Both the position numbers and the translations under genes were made by a program. DNA of 64,000 bases from contig NZ_AGFU01000036.1 of NCBI RefSeq assembly GCF_000226955.1, forward strand, positions 40,121 through 104,120, given 5' to 3'. The notes under the pieces are model-generated. The model was given only the letters and a program-made list of their open reading frames with translations. It did no database searches and was not told the origin of the DNA. Positions 47,807 through 56,650 of this stretch are shown here, in pieces (position 1 is the first letter of the stretch; each line of letters begins with the position of its first letter). This DNA is from Sphingomonas elodea ATCC 31461. GTDB taxonomy: Bacteria > Pseudomonadota > Alphaproteobacteria > Sphingomonadales > Sphingomonadaceae.

Positions 47807-48586
47807 ATGGCGACTCAGGCACCGCAACCGCCTATGAACTCGGCGCCGATCAACCCCGGCGTCCCGCTCAAGCGGGAATGGGGGGTCGCCTTCGCCGCGC
47901 TCCGCCGATTGCTCGCCAATGGCGACGATACCGAACAGGTCTTCAAGATCATGCGCGCGCTGAACGGCGACGTCAGCCAGCGCAACTACGCCAAGCTGCT
48001 GTCCGTGCCCGGCGGCGGCCGCCTCGCCTATCGCCGGCTGGAGCTGTCGCAGCGTCTCACCGATCGCAACTGGATCGACAGCTTCGCCCCCGGCACGCTG
48101 GGGGCGGCCTATCGGGACTTTCTCGACTCCACCGGCTATTCCGCGGACGGGCTTGTCCAGGTCAGCATGGTCGAGGGCGGATTCCAGGGGATCGAGGTCG
48201 AACATCCCTATGCCTGGATGGGCCGGCGCGAACGCGACATCCACGATCTGTGGCACGTGCTCACCGGCTATCAGGCGGACGAGCATCTCGGCGAGCTGTG
48301 CCTCGTCGCCTTTTCCTATGCGCAGACCGGCGGCCTCGGCTGGGGCTTCATCGCGCTGGGCGGGGCGCTGAAAAGCATACGCACCACCGGGCGTTTCGAT
48401 TGCGTGAAGGCGATCCTCGAAGGCTATCGCCACGGCAAGCGCGCCCGCTGGCTGCACGGCGAGGATTATGAGAAGCTGCTGGAGGAGCCGCTGGACGCCG
48501 CCCGCGCCCGTCTCGGCATTGCGGAGCCGAAGCGCTACAAGGTCGCCCAGGCAAGGCTCGCAGCGGCGGGGATCGGCGCGCTCTAA
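47807..48586 (+). CDS. Coq4 family protein (ubiquinone biosynthesis-associated)
   Basis: The 259-residue protein is of the Coq4 family, which supports ubiquinone biosynthesis by organising enzymes or substrates (in recent work, C1 decarboxylation/hydroxylation of the ring). The diagnostic zinc motif is HDLWHVLTGYQADEHLGE near residue 145. AWMGRRERDIHD precedes it, and a C-terminal HGKRARWLHGEDYEKLL follows. ATG 47807 is favoured because a promoter lies just upstream. It stands between dnaN and a minus-strand lipoprotein gene, apart from other ubi genes. Confidence 0.9.
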   Translation: MATQAPQPPMNSAPINPGVPLKREWGVAFAALRRLLANGDDTEQVFKIMRALNGDVSQRNYAKLLSVPGGGRLAYRRLELSQRLTDRNWIDSFAPGTLGAAYRDFLDSTGYSADGLVQVSMVEGGFQGIEVEHPYAWMGRRERDIHDLWHVLTGYQADEHLGELCLVAFSYAQTGGLGWGFIALGGALKSIRTTGRFDCVKAILEGYRHGKRARWLHGEDYEKLLEEPLDAARARLGIAEPKRYKVAQARLAAAGIGAL

Positions 48587-48601
48587 GCCGCCACCGCAAA
48601 G

Positions 48602-48638
48602 AAAAAGGGCGCCCGGCCGAAGCCGCGGCGCCCTTCTT
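48602..48638. terminator. Bidirectional terminator after coq4
   Basis: GGGCGCC (48607-48613) and GGCGCCC (48627-48633) pair around a smaller GGC-CGAA-GCC hairpin. An A5 run on the left serves the minus-strand lipoprotein gene, and TTCTT on the right serves coq4. Confidence 0.8.
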
Positions 48639-48652
48639 CGTTCGATCGCCGG

Positions 48653-49456
48653 TTACTTTGCGGCCGGGCTCGCTTCCGGTGCCGGAGCGGGCGCCGGCGC
48701 CGGGGTCGTGCCCTCCGCGGGCGCAGCACCGGCCTTGTCGCCGGCAGCCTTGGCGGCGTCGAGCGCCTTGTTGGCCTGCTCCATGATCCGCTGGCGGAGC
48801 GCCGCACGGTCGAGCACCTTGGGCAGCGCGAACTCGGCGGCGGGGATCGCGCCGGGCTTCACGCTCTGCAGGGTCAGCGCCTCGCCCAGGCGCAGCACCG
48901 CGCCCTTGGCGATCACGTCTTCCAGCGTCTTCTCGGCCTTGGGCACGCTGGTGAACATGGTGGCCATGCGCGCCGCGCTCAGGCGGGTCTGCATGCCGAT
49001 CGCGGTGGCGACGTTCTTCAGGCGCGAATCGTCGCTGACGACGATGCGGATCGAATCGCCCTGCGGATTGCCCTTGGGCTGCACGCTCCAGATCGTGCCC
49101 TTCTGGTCGCCGACCTTCTCCTCGCCGACCTGCACCGCCTCATATTCGGGGTCCTGCGGCAGCGGCTGGGGCTTCATGCCCTTTTCCTTGGCGATGTCCT
49201 GCGTCGCCGCGACGAAGTCGGCGAAGCTCGCCGCGAACTTCTCGTTGCCGTCGGTGATGACGACGTAATCGGTGCCACCCTTGTGGATCAGCGTCTGCGG
49301 GCCGGCTTCCAGCTTGGCGTCGCCATTGGCGGCCGCCTTGATGGTGAGCGTACCGCGACCGCCGGCAGCGGCATATTGCGCGGTCACGTCCTCGGGCGCC
49401 TTGGAGCAGGCCGCGACCAGCGCGAGCGTGGCAATCGTAAGAGTCTTGCGGATCAT
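48653..49456 (-). CDS. Putative lipoprotein, unknown function
   Basis: The 267-residue protein has a lipobox ([14 protein letters not shown], Cys at about 17). The body has no motif I know: beta-rich [21 protein letters not shown] and [20 protein letters not shown], then a helix-rich part and an Ala/Pro low-complexity C-terminus (about 240-267, [16 protein letters not shown]). It is probably anchored in the inner or outer membrane. It is divergent from recF, with 75 bases between the starts, and interrupts the dnaN-recF neighbourhood. Confidence 0.75.
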   Translation of the reverse strand: MIRKTLTIATLALVAACSKAPEDVTAQYAAAGGRGTLTIKAAANGDAKLEAGPQTLIHKGGTDYVVITDGNEKFAASFADFVAATQDIAKEKGMKPQPLPQDPEYEAVQVGEEKVGDQKGTIWSVQPKGNPQGDSIRIVVSDDSRLKNVATAIGMQTRLSAARMATMFTSVPKAEKTLEDVIAKGAVLRLGEALTLQSVKPGAIPAAEFALPKVLDRAALRQRIMEQANKALDAAKAAGDKAGAAPAEGTTPAPAPAPAPEASPAAK

Positions 49457-49531
49457 CAGTTTCTATCCCTTCGCCACGATCTATCTGCCAAGCGGTGTTC
49501 GTGGGCAAGGTGCTGCGCTACAGCCGCATTC

Positions 49532-50599
49532 ATGGCCGTCAAGCGTCTCCTGCTCACCGACTTTCGCAATCACGCCGATGCCTTGCTGACGCCGGGTGCC
49601 GACTTCGTGGTGCTTAGCGGCGAGAACGGCGCGGGCAAGACCAACATCCTCGAAGCGGTATCGCTGCTCGCCCCCGGCCGGGGCCTGCGCGGCGCACCGC
49701 TGGGGGAGATGGCCCGGCAGGGTGGCCCCGGCGGGTTCGGCATCGCCGCGACGCTGGACCATGCCGAGATCGGCACCGGCACCCGGGCCGATGCGCCCGA
49801 GCGGCGGATCGTCCGCGTCAACGGCGCCACCGCCGCGGCGACCAGCCTGGCGCAGTGGCTGGTGGTGCTGTGGCTTACGCCGGCGATGGACCGGCTGTTC
49901 CTCGAGGCGCCCGGCGAGCGCCGCCGCTTCCTCGACCGGCTGACCCTCGGGCTCGACCCCCGCCATGCGCAGGAGGCGACGCGCTACGAGGCGGCGATGC
50001 GCGAGCGCAACCGCCTGCTCGCCGGTGAGACGCCGCCCGACCCCGCCTGGCTCGATGCGCTCGAAGCCCGCATGGCCGAGCATGGCGCTGCGATCGATGC
50101 CGCCCGGCGGGATGCGGTGGCGGCGCTGGGCGCGCGGCTCGCCGATCAGCCGGCGGGCCCCTTCGCCCGCGCCCGGCTGGTGCTGGAAGGATGGCAGGGC
50201 GACGCGTCTACCCTCGCCGGGCTGCTGCGCGAGGGCCGTCGCCGCGACGCCGCCGCGGGCCGGACCCTCACCGGCCCGCACCGCGCGGATCTGGCGGTGA
50301 CCCATCTCGACAAGGGACAGCCGGCGCATCTCTGCTCCACCGGCGAGCAGAAGGCGCTGCTGCTCGGCATCGTCCTCGCCCATGCCGAACTGGTGGCGGA
50401 CCGGGTCGGCAGCCCGCCGATCCTGTTGCTGGACGAGGTTGCCGCGCACCTCGATCCCGGTCGGCGCGCGGCGCTGTTCGATCGGCTGGCGGGGCGCGGC
50501 CAGGTCTGGATGACCGGTACCGAGCCCGCGCTGTTCGAGGCCGTCCCCGCCGCCGCCACCCGCTACCGGGTGGCGGAAGGCCGGGTGGAACCCGAATGA
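49532..50599 (+). CDS. recF: DNA replication and repair protein RecF
   Basis: The 355-residue SMC-like ATPase helps load RecA at gaps. Walker A is [15 protein letters not shown] (residues 29-43), the signature [20 protein letters not shown] lies near 270, and Walker B is [17 protein letters not shown] near 300. The start is ATG 49532 ([14 protein letters not shown]). The open frame extends upstream without RecF similarity. It is convergent with the next gene by a few bases. Confidence 0.96.
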   Translation: MAVKRLLLTDFRNHADALLTPGADFVVLSGENGAGKTNILEAVSLLAPGRGLRGAPLGEMARQGGPGGFGIAATLDHAEIGTGTRADAPERRIVRVNGATAAATSLAQWLVVLWLTPAMDRLFLEAPGERRRFLDRLTLGLDPRHAQEATRYEAAMRERNRLLAGETPPDPAWLDALEARMAEHGAAIDAARRDAVAALGARLADQPAGPFARARLVLEGWQGDASTLAGLLREGRRRDAAAGRTLTGPHRADLAVTHLDKGQPAHLCSTGEQKALLLGIVLAHAELVADRVGSPPILLLDEVAAHLDPGRRAALFDRLAGRGQVWMTGTEPALFEAVPAAATRYRVAEGRVEPE

Positions 50600-50603
50600 C
50601 GCC

Positions 50604-51143
50604 TCAATCCTTGCGGTCTTCCTTCTTGTCCTCGACCGGCAACTTCGGGACCGCGGCGCGGGCCGCAGCGGTGGGCGCGGCCGGCGGGCGGCAGCCCTTG
50701 GAGACGCCCAGTCCCTTCAGATAGGCGCGGCGAATCGTGCCGCCATAGAGCGCCGCGGTCACCCGCTTCTCCTGCTTGTCGGCGCCCGTCACCATCCGCA
50801 CCAGCCCGAAGCCGGGGATCAGCGCGCCGACGATCGCCCGGCTGCCGGCCGCCGCGATCGCGCCGCCATTGCCCCCCTGCGCGCCGGGCGCATCGGCATC
50901 GGTGCCGAGCACGCCGTTCAGCTGGGCGATGCCGGCACGGATCTGCGCACAGCTCTTGGTTCCCTGCGACGAATAGGGTGCGGAGGCCGCGAGCAGCAGC
51001 ACATCCGGAATCTTCTTTTCGTTTATCCGCAGGTCGCGCAGCGGCGCCTGTGCGCCGTCGCCGACGCTCTGTTTCTGCTGCTGTGCCATGGCCGGCGACG
51101 CCAACAGGATCGCGGCCAGGCCGGCCGCCATGATCGTCCGCAT
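50604..51143 (-). CDS. Secreted hypothetical protein
   Basis: The 179-residue protein has a signal peptide (MAAGLAAILLASPAMAQ, then QQKQSVG). The mature part has a conserved-looking helix-rich centre (SAPYSSQGTKSCAQIRAGIAQL), a Gly/Ala-rich segment (AIVGALIPGFGLVRMV) that could touch a membrane, two cysteines, and a charged tail EDKKEDRKD. I know no family. The start is ATG 51143 with GGGAG seven bases upstream; an in-frame TTG two codons earlier overlaps that region. Confidence 0.7.
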   Translation of the reverse strand: MRTIMAAGLAAILLASPAMAQQQKQSVGDGAQAPLRDLRINEKKIPDVLLLAASAPYSSQGTKSCAQIRAGIAQLNGVLGTDADAPGAQGGNGGAIAAAGSRAIVGALIPGFGLVRMVTGADKQEKRVTAALYGGTIRRAYLKGLGVSKGCRPPAAPTAAARAAVPKLPVEDKKEDRKD

Positions 51144-51225
51144 CTTCAATCTCCCGGTGAATCTTCAAAGCTGCGCGGGAAAGGCGCGGAACCGCAACAT
51201 TGTTCCATCGAAACGATGTGCCGAA

Positions 51226-51253
51226 TTGACTTTTGTGCGCCCGCCGCTAGGGC
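51226..51253 (+). promoter_or_regulatory. Predicted serC promoter
   Basis: A -35 TTGACT (51226-51231) is separated by 16 bases from a weak -10 TAGGGC (51248-51253). This leaves a short leader before serC, of which 51289-51304 folds. Confidence 0.45.
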
Positions 51254-51288
51254 CGTCGACGGGCCACGCGGTCCCAACGCCGCGCGTG

Positions 51289-51304
51289 CTCTCTGTGAGG
51301 AGAG
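51289..51304 (+). promoter_or_regulatory. GUGA-capped hairpin enclosing the serC Shine-Dalgarno
   Basis: CTCTCT (51289-51294), GTGA, GGAGAG (51299-51304) form six pairs (one U-G) with a GNRA loop. The 3' arm contains the GGAG Shine-Dalgarno, five bases before ATG 51310. A conserved serC leader RNA motif has been described in alphaproteobacteria; identity with that motif is not tested here. Confidence 0.5.
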
Positions 51305-51309
51305 TCTAC

Positions 51310-52467
51310 ATGACTGATTTGACTGCCGCCGACGCCACTCTTGCGCCTGCGAAGCCCGCCACCAAACCGGCGCGTCCCTATTTTTCCTCTGGTCCCTGCG
51401 CCAAGCCCCCGGGCTGGTCGCCCGATAAGCTCGCTTGTCAGTCGCTCGGCCGCTCGCACCGCTCGAAGCTGGGCAAGACCCGCCTCCAATACTGCATCGA
51501 CCTGATGCGCGAACTGCTCCGCCTGCCGGACACCCACCGTATCGGCATCGTGCCGGGTTCGGATACCGGCGCGTTCGAAATGGCGATGTGGACGATGCTG
51601 GGCGCCCGCCCCGTCACCACGCTCGCCTGGGAAAGCTTCGGTGAGGGTTGGGTCACCGATGCGGTCAAGCAGCTCAAGCTCGATCCCACCGTGCTGCGCG
51701 CCGACTATGGCCAGATCCCCGATCTGACCGCGGTCGACTGGTCGAACGACGTGCTGTTCACCTGGAACGGCACCACCTCCGGCGCGCGCGTGCCGAACGG
51801 CGACTGGATCGCCGCCGACCGCGAGGGCCTGAGCTTCGCCGACGCGACCTCGGCGGTGTTCGCCTACGACCTGCCCTGGGACAAGATCGACGTCGCCACC
51901 TTCTCCTGGCAGAAGGTGCTGGGCGGCGAAGGCGCGCACGGCGTGCTGATCCTCGGCCCCCGCGCGGTCGAGCGGCTCGAAACCTATACCCCCGCCTGGC
52001 CGCTGCCGAAGGTGTTCCGCCTCGTTTCCAAGGGCAAGCTCGCCGAGGGCGTGTTCAAGGGCGAGACGATCAACACGCCGTCGATGCTGGCGGTGGAAGA
52101 CGCGATCTTCGCGCTCGAATGGGGCAAGGGCCTGGGCGGCGCCGAGGGGCTGATCGCCCGTTCGGACGCCAATGCCGCCGCGCTCGACAAGATCGTCGCC
52201 GAACGCGACTGGCTCGGCCACCTCGCCGAGGATCCGGCGATCCGCTCGCGCACCAGCGTCTGCCTCACCGTCGAGGGTGCCGATGCCGACTTCATCAAGA
52301 AGTTCGCCGGCCTGCTCGAAAAGGAAGGCGCGGCCTATGACGTGGCCGGCTATCGCGATGCGCCGGCAGGCCTGCGCATCTGGTGCGGCGCGACCGTCGA
52401 CACCGCCGATATCGAGGCGCTCGGCCCCTGGCTCGACTGGGCCTACGCCACCGCCAAGGCGGGCTGA
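51310..52467 (+). CDS. serC: Phosphoserine aminotransferase (alphaproteobacterial type)
   Basis: The 385-residue PLP enzyme converts 3-phosphohydroxypyruvate to phosphoserine. It belongs to the longer SerC group of alphaproteobacteria: YFSSGPCAKPPGW at the start of the domain, GIVPGSDTGAFEMAMW, and the PLP lysine in TFSWQKVLGGEGAHGVL near 205. GETINTPSMLAVEDAIFALEWG follows. The start is ATG 51310. It lies just upstream of serA with a large inverted repeat between, so the two early steps of serine synthesis are together. Confidence 0.97.
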   Translation: MTDLTAADATLAPAKPATKPARPYFSSGPCAKPPGWSPDKLACQSLGRSHRSKLGKTRLQYCIDLMRELLRLPDTHRIGIVPGSDTGAFEMAMWTMLGARPVTTLAWESFGEGWVTDAVKQLKLDPTVLRADYGQIPDLTAVDWSNDVLFTWNGTTSGARVPNGDWIAADREGLSFADATSAVFAYDLPWDKIDVATFSWQKVLGGEGAHGVLILGPRAVERLETYTPAWPLPKVFRLVSKGKLAEGVFKGETINTPSMLAVEDAIFALEWGKGLGGAEGLIARSDANAAALDKIVAERDWLGHLAEDPAIRSRTSVCLTVEGADADFIKKFAGLLEKEGAAYDVAGYRDAPAGLRIWCGATVDTADIEALGPWLDWAYATAKAG

Positions 52468-52478
52468 TCCCTGCCATG

Positions 52479-52550
52479 CTCCTGCGAAAGCAGGAGCCCA
52501 GGCCCATACGCGATTCCCTCAGAAACTCTGGGCTCCTGCTTTCGCAGGAG
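52479..52550. repeat. 23-bp perfect inverted repeat between serC and serA (REP-like)
   Basis: Arms 52479-52501 and 52528-52550 are perfect reverse complements (CTCCTGCGAAAGCAGG at the left outer end) with a 26-base centre. Each arm is itself a hairpin, CTCCTGC with GCAGGAG, so the unit can fold as one long stem or as two small ones (GAAA and TTTC loops). The CTGCGAAAGCAGGA core is like dispersed repeats I associate with sphingomonads. It may attenuate or stabilise the serC-serA message. Confidence 0.8.
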
Positions 52551-52574
52551 TACCGCCGTGCACAGGAGCATTCC

Positions 52575-54152
52575 ATGCCCAAGGTACTGATTTCCGACAA
52601 GATGGACCCCAAGGCCGCGCAGATCTTCCGCGAGCGTGGGCTGGAAGTGGACGAGATTACCGGCAAGACCCCGGACGAGCTCAAGGCGATCATCGGCAAC
52701 TATGACGGCCTCGCCATCCGCAGCTCGACCAAGGTCACCAAGGACATTCTCGAGCATGCGCCGAACCTGAAGGTGATCGGCCGCGCCGGCATCGGCGTCG
52801 ACAATGTCGACATCCCCGCCGCCTCGGCCAAGGGCGTGGTGGTGATGAACACGCCCTTCGGCAACTCGATCACCACCGCCGAGCACGCCATCGCGCTGAT
52901 GTTCGCGCTCGCCCGCCAGCTGCCCGAGGCCGATGCCTCGACCCAGGCCGGCAAGTGGGAGAAGAACCGCTTCATGGGCGTCGAGCTGACCGGCAAGACG
53001 CTGGGCCTGATCGGCGCGGGCAATATCGGCTCGATCGTCGCGGACCGCGCCATTGGCCTGCGCATGCGCGTGATCGCCTATGACCCGTTCCTCACGCCCG
53101 AGCGTGCGCTGGAAATGGGCGTCGAGAAGATGTCGCTCGACGACCTGCTGCTGCGCGCCGACTTCATCACGCTGCACACGCCGCTGACCGACCAGACCCG
53201 CAACATCCTGAGCCGCGAGAATCTCGCCAAGACCAAGAAGGGCGTGCGGATCATCAACTGCGCGCGCGGCGGCCTGATCGACGAGGCGGCGCTGAAGGAA
53301 GGGCTGGAGAGCGGCCATATCGCCGGCGCCGCGCTCGACGTGTTCGCGGTGGAGCCCGCCAAGGAGCATCCGCTGTTCGGCACGCCGAACTTCGTCGCGA
53401 CGCCGCACCTCGGCGCCTCGACCACCGAAGCGCAGGTCAACGTGGCGATCCAGGTCGCCGAGCAACTCGCCGACTATCTCGTCACCGGCGGCGTGACCAA
53501 CGCGCTCAACGTGCCGAGCCTCTCGGCCGAGGAGGCGCCGCGGCTCAAGCCCTATATGGCGCTGGCCGAGAAGCTGGGCGGCCTGGTCGGGCAACTGGCG
53601 CATGGCGAGCTCAACAGCATCGCGATCGAGGTCGAGGGTGCGGCCGCCGAGCTCAACCAGAAACCGATCACCAGCGCGGTGCTCGCCGGGCTGATGCGCG
53701 TCCATTCGGACACGGTGAACATGGTCAACGCGCCGTTCCTCGCCAAGGAGCGCGGGCTCGACGTGCGCGAAGTGCGCCATGACCGCGAGGGCGACTATCA
53801 CACGCTGGTGCGCGTGACCGTCGGCACCGAATCGGGCGCGCGCTCGGTGGCGGGTACGCTGTTCAGCAACGCCGCCCCGCGCCTGGTCGAGCTGTTCGGC
53901 ATCAAGGTCGAGGCCGATCTGGTCGGCCCGATGCTCTACATCGTCAACGAGGACGCGCCGGGCTTCATCGGCCGCCTGGGCACGACGCTGGGCGAGGCGG
54001 GCGTCAACATCGGCACCTTCCACCTCGGCCGCCGCTCGGCCGGCGGCGAGGCGGTGCTGCTGCTCTCGGTCGACGAGGCGGTGGACGACGCGCTGCTCGG
54101 CAAGGTCCGCGCGCTGCCGGGCGTGAAGACCGCCATGGCGCTCGGCTTCTGA
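52575..54152 (+). CDS. serA: D-3-phosphoglycerate dehydrogenase
   Basis: The 525-residue enzyme catalyses the first step of serine synthesis. It has a substrate domain, an NAD domain (GKTLGLIGAGNIGSIVADRA, about 140-165), and catalytic Arg in NCARGGLIDE (near 235), Glu near 264 and His in ATPHLGASTTEAQV (near 283). It also has the intervening ASB domain and a C-terminal ACT domain (MLYIVNEDAPGFIGRLGTTL, from about 455), marking the long regulated form. ATG 52575 has AGGAG. Only 20 bases separate it from hisZ. Confidence 0.98.
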   Translation: MPKVLISDKMDPKAAQIFRERGLEVDEITGKTPDELKAIIGNYDGLAIRSSTKVTKDILEHAPNLKVIGRAGIGVDNVDIPAASAKGVVVMNTPFGNSITTAEHAIALMFALARQLPEADASTQAGKWEKNRFMGVELTGKTLGLIGAGNIGSIVADRAIGLRMRVIAYDPFLTPERALEMGVEKMSLDDLLLRADFITLHTPLTDQTRNILSRENLAKTKKGVRIINCARGGLIDEAALKEGLESGHIAGAALDVFAVEPAKEHPLFGTPNFVATPHLGASTTEAQVNVAIQVAEQLADYLVTGGVTNALNVPSLSAEEAPRLKPYMALAEKLGGLVGQLAHGELNSIAIEVEGAAAELNQKPITSAVLAGLMRVHSDTVNMVNAPFLAKERGLDVREVRHDREGDYHTLVRVTVGTESGARSVAGTLFSNAAPRLVELFGIKVEADLVGPMLYIVNEDAPGFIGRLGTTLGEAGVNIGTFHLGRRSAGGEAVLLLSVDEAVDDALLGKVRALPGVKTAMALGF

Positions 54153-54172
54153 AGCCATTAGGGGAGGCGGCC

Positions 54173-55270
54173 ATGACTGGTCTCCTCCCCGAAGGGTTTC
54201 ACGATCGACTGCCGCCCGCCGCCGATGCCGCGGCGCGGCTCGAAACGCGCGTGCTGGGGCTTGCCCGGCTCTATGGCTATGAACAGGTCGATCCGCCGCT
54301 CGCCGAGTTCGCCGACGAACTGGCGACGCGGCTCAAGACCGGCGCGGTGCGCGATGCGGTGCGCTTCGTCGATCCGGTGTCGCAGCGCAGCCTCGCCATC
54401 CGGCCGGACCTGACCGCGCAGGTCGGCCGCATCGCGGCGACGCGCATGGGTCACCATCCGCGGCCGGTACGGCTCTGCTATGCGGGCCAGGTGCTCAAGC
54501 TGAAGGCGCCCGCGCTCGATCCGCGCCGGGCGATGCGCCAGATCGGCTGCGAGCTGATCGGCCGCGACAGTGTGGCGGCGGCGATGGAGATCGTCCGCGT
54601 CGCGATCGAGGCGCTGCAATCAGCGGGCGTCGAAGGCCTCGCAATCGATTTCACCTTGCCCGACTTGGTCGACACCCTCGCCGGCGGTACGCTGCCGCAG
54701 GAGAAGCTCACCGCGCTGCGCGAGCGGCTGGATGCCAAGGACGCCGGCGGCGTCGCCGCGATCGATCCCAAGTATCTGCCGCTGATCGAGGCTGCCGGCC
54801 CGTTCGACAGCGCGATGGCCAAGCTGCGCGCGACCGATGCCGGGACGGCGCTGGCCAGCCGCATCGACGGCCTCGCCACCATCGCCGCGAGCATCCCCGC
54901 CGGCGTTGTGCTGACGCTCGATCCCACCGAGCGCCATGGCTTCGAATATCAGACCTGGCTCGGCTTCTCGATCTTCACGCGCGGCGTGCGCGGCGAGATC
55001 GGCCGCGGCGGCACCTATACGGTGGTGCACGATGGCGGCCGCGAGGAGCCGGCGGTCGGCTTCTCGCTCTATGCGGACCCCATTCTCGATGCCGGCATGG
55101 GGGGCGATGCGCGGCGCCGGCTGTTCCTGCCGTTCGGCACCGATGCGGCAACCGGCGCCGCCCTGCGCGCGCAGGGCTGGGTGACGGTCACCGCGCTGGA
55201 GGCGGAGGATACGCCCGAGGCGCAGCTGTGCAGCCACGAACTGCGCGACGGGGTGCCGATCGCGCGTTGA
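54173..55270 (+). CDS. hisZ: ATP phosphoribosyltransferase regulatory subunit HisZ
   Basis: The 365-residue protein is homologous to the catalytic domain of histidyl-tRNA synthetase. It begins LLPEGFHDRLPPAADAAARLE and has motif 2-like AIRPDLTAQVGRIAATRM with RPVRLCYAGQVLK. HisZ partners the short HisG catalytic subunit at the entry to histidine synthesis; hisG is not in the window. The motif and aminoacylation residues typical of HisS are not complete, supporting HisZ rather than a tRNA synthetase. The start is ATG 54173 behind AGGGGAGG. It is likely co-transcribed with serA. Confidence 0.93.
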   Translation: MTGLLPEGFHDRLPPAADAAARLETRVLGLARLYGYEQVDPPLAEFADELATRLKTGAVRDAVRFVDPVSQRSLAIRPDLTAQVGRIAATRMGHHPRPVRLCYAGQVLKLKAPALDPRRAMRQIGCELIGRDSVAAAMEIVRVAIEALQSAGVEGLAIDFTLPDLVDTLAGGTLPQEKLTALRERLDAKDAGGVAAIDPKYLPLIEAAGPFDSAMAKLRATDAGTALASRIDGLATIAASIPAGVVLTLDPTERHGFEYQTWLGFSIFTRGVRGEIGRGGTYTVVHDGGREEPAVGFSLYADPILDAGMGGDARRRLFLPFGTDAATGAALRAQGWVTVTALEAEDTPEAQLCSHELRDGVPIAR

Positions 55271-55314
55271 ACCGCAGCCGTCGCCCCGACCGCGGGGCGA
55301 CGGCGTGACGGTTC
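55269..55314. terminator. Long stem between hisZ and the GH130 gene
   Basis: GCCGTCGCCCCG (55277-55288), ACCG loop, CGGGGCGACGGC (55293-55304) form twelve perfect pairs. After short internal bulges, outer GAACCG (55269-55274) pairs with CGGTTC (55309-55314). There is no U tract. It overlaps the end of both converging transcripts and probably blocks them. Confidence 0.6.
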
Positions 55315-56599
55315 ACTCCATCTGATCGATCAGCGCCTGGATCGGCGCGAAGGCGAACGCGACCGAGCTGTCCGCCACACCGTACGGGATGAACAGGCTG
55401 TCGCCGTGGCGGATCGCGCCGCAGGTATAGACGACGTTGGGCACATAGCCTTCGCGGTCCTGATCGGCGGCGGCCAGCAGCGGCGCGCGCGAGCGGGCGA
55501 GCACCTTGGAGGGATCGTTCTTGTCGAGCAGCGCCGCGCCGATCGAATATTTGCGCATCGCGCCGACGCCGTGGGTGAGCACCAGCCAGCCATCGTCGGT
55601 CTCGATCGGCGGGCCGCAATTGCCCATCTGCACCAGCTCCCAGGGGAAGCGCGGCTTGATGATCAGGTCGCCGCCTTCCCAATGGGTGATGTCGTCCGAG
55701 GTATGCAGGAAGATGTTCTCGCCGTCCTGTCGGCCGAGCATCATGTACTTGCCGCCGACCTTGCGCGGGAACAGCGCCATGCCCTTGTTGCGTGCGGCGC
55801 TGCCGGTCATCGGCACGAGATCGATACCCCGCCAGTCGCGCGTGCGCAGCAGCTCGGACTGGATCGCGGAGCCGTTATAGGCGGTGTAGGTGCCGATCCA
55901 TTCGACCGTGCCATCGTCATGGGTGAAGTGGCAGATCCGCAGATCCTCCAGCCCGTTCGACTGGGCGCGGGTGATCGGGAAGATCACCGTGCCGGACAAT
56001 GTGGAATCGCGGTGGCGGTAAATCCGCACCGGCCCTTCCATCGCGCGCTCGTCCGGCTCGCGCGCGTCGGCGGCGGTGGCGAAGGGCGGCTCGGGGGCGA
56101 GCGTCAGCCCGCTGCCGTCGGTGATGATGCCTTCGCGGAACGCAACCGAGGAGATATGCCCTTCGCCCACCGCGCGCAGCGACATCAGGATGCGCATGCT
56201 GCCCGGCGGCATGCCGGTCTGGTCGTAATGCGGCACCGCGCTGGGATTCATCAGGGCGGCGGCGGCATAGCTGTATTCGTGGCAGAAATAGGCACCAAGC
56301 AGCTGGCGCTTCTCGTCACCGATCGCCGCGCCGTCGAGGCCGAGCATCGCCTCGATCTCGTCATAGCGAGTCATGAACACGCGACGCGTCTGCCAGTGGC
56401 GCGCTTCGAAGTCCTTGAGGACGAGCTCAAGCTCCGCCCGCGCCTGGGCGGGCGAGAGCGCAAGCACCTCGCTGACGATCCGCTCCGTGCGGCTGGGCGC
56501 CCCGCCATTGGTGGAGGCCCAGGCGACATGGAACGGGCGCACGACGACGCGCGACGGATCGGCGCGAAGCCGAAGGCTATGATGAAACAGTTCCGGCAT
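55313..56599 (-). CDS. Glycoside hydrolase family 130 protein (mannoside phosphorylase-like)
   Basis: The 428-residue five-bladed propeller enzyme of family GH130 phosphorolyses or hydrolyses beta-mannosides. It shows RVVVRPFHVAWASTNG at the N-terminus, EGHISSVAFREGIITDGSGL, then a phosphate-site-like ALFPRKVGGKYMMLGRQDG, GGDLIIKPRFPWE and a closing VVYTCGAIRHGDSLFIPYG. There is no signal peptide, so it is cytoplasmic. The substrate (beta-1,2-, 1,3- or 1,4-mannoside) cannot be assigned. It lies 51 bases downstream of the large glycosyltransferase gene, so the two probably act in one glycan pathway. Confidence 0.88.
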   Translation of the reverse strand: MPELFHHSLRLRADPSRVVVRPFHVAWASTNGGAPSRTERIVSEVLALSPAQARAELELVLKDFEARHWQTRRVFMTRYDEIEAMLGLDGAAIGDEKRQLLGAYFCHEYSYAAAALMNPSAVPHYDQTGMPPGSMRILMSLRAVGEGHISSVAFREGIITDGSGLTLAPEPPFATAADAREPDERAMEGPVRIYRHRDSTLSGTVIFPITRAQSNGLEDLRICHFTHDDGTVEWIGTYTAYNGSAIQSELLRTRDWRGIDLVPMTGSAARNKGMALFPRKVGGKYMMLGRQDGENIFLHTSDDITHWEGGDLIIKPRFPWELVQMGNCGPPIETDDGWLVLTHGVGAMRKYSIGAALLDKNDPSKVLARSRAPLLAAADQDREGYVPNVVYTCGAIRHGDSLFIPYGVADSSVAFAFAPIQALIDQME

Positions 56600-56650
56600 T
56601 CAGCAACCCCCGGGGAACGCGCTCGTTACGGCGCCGTCCCCCGTATCGCT

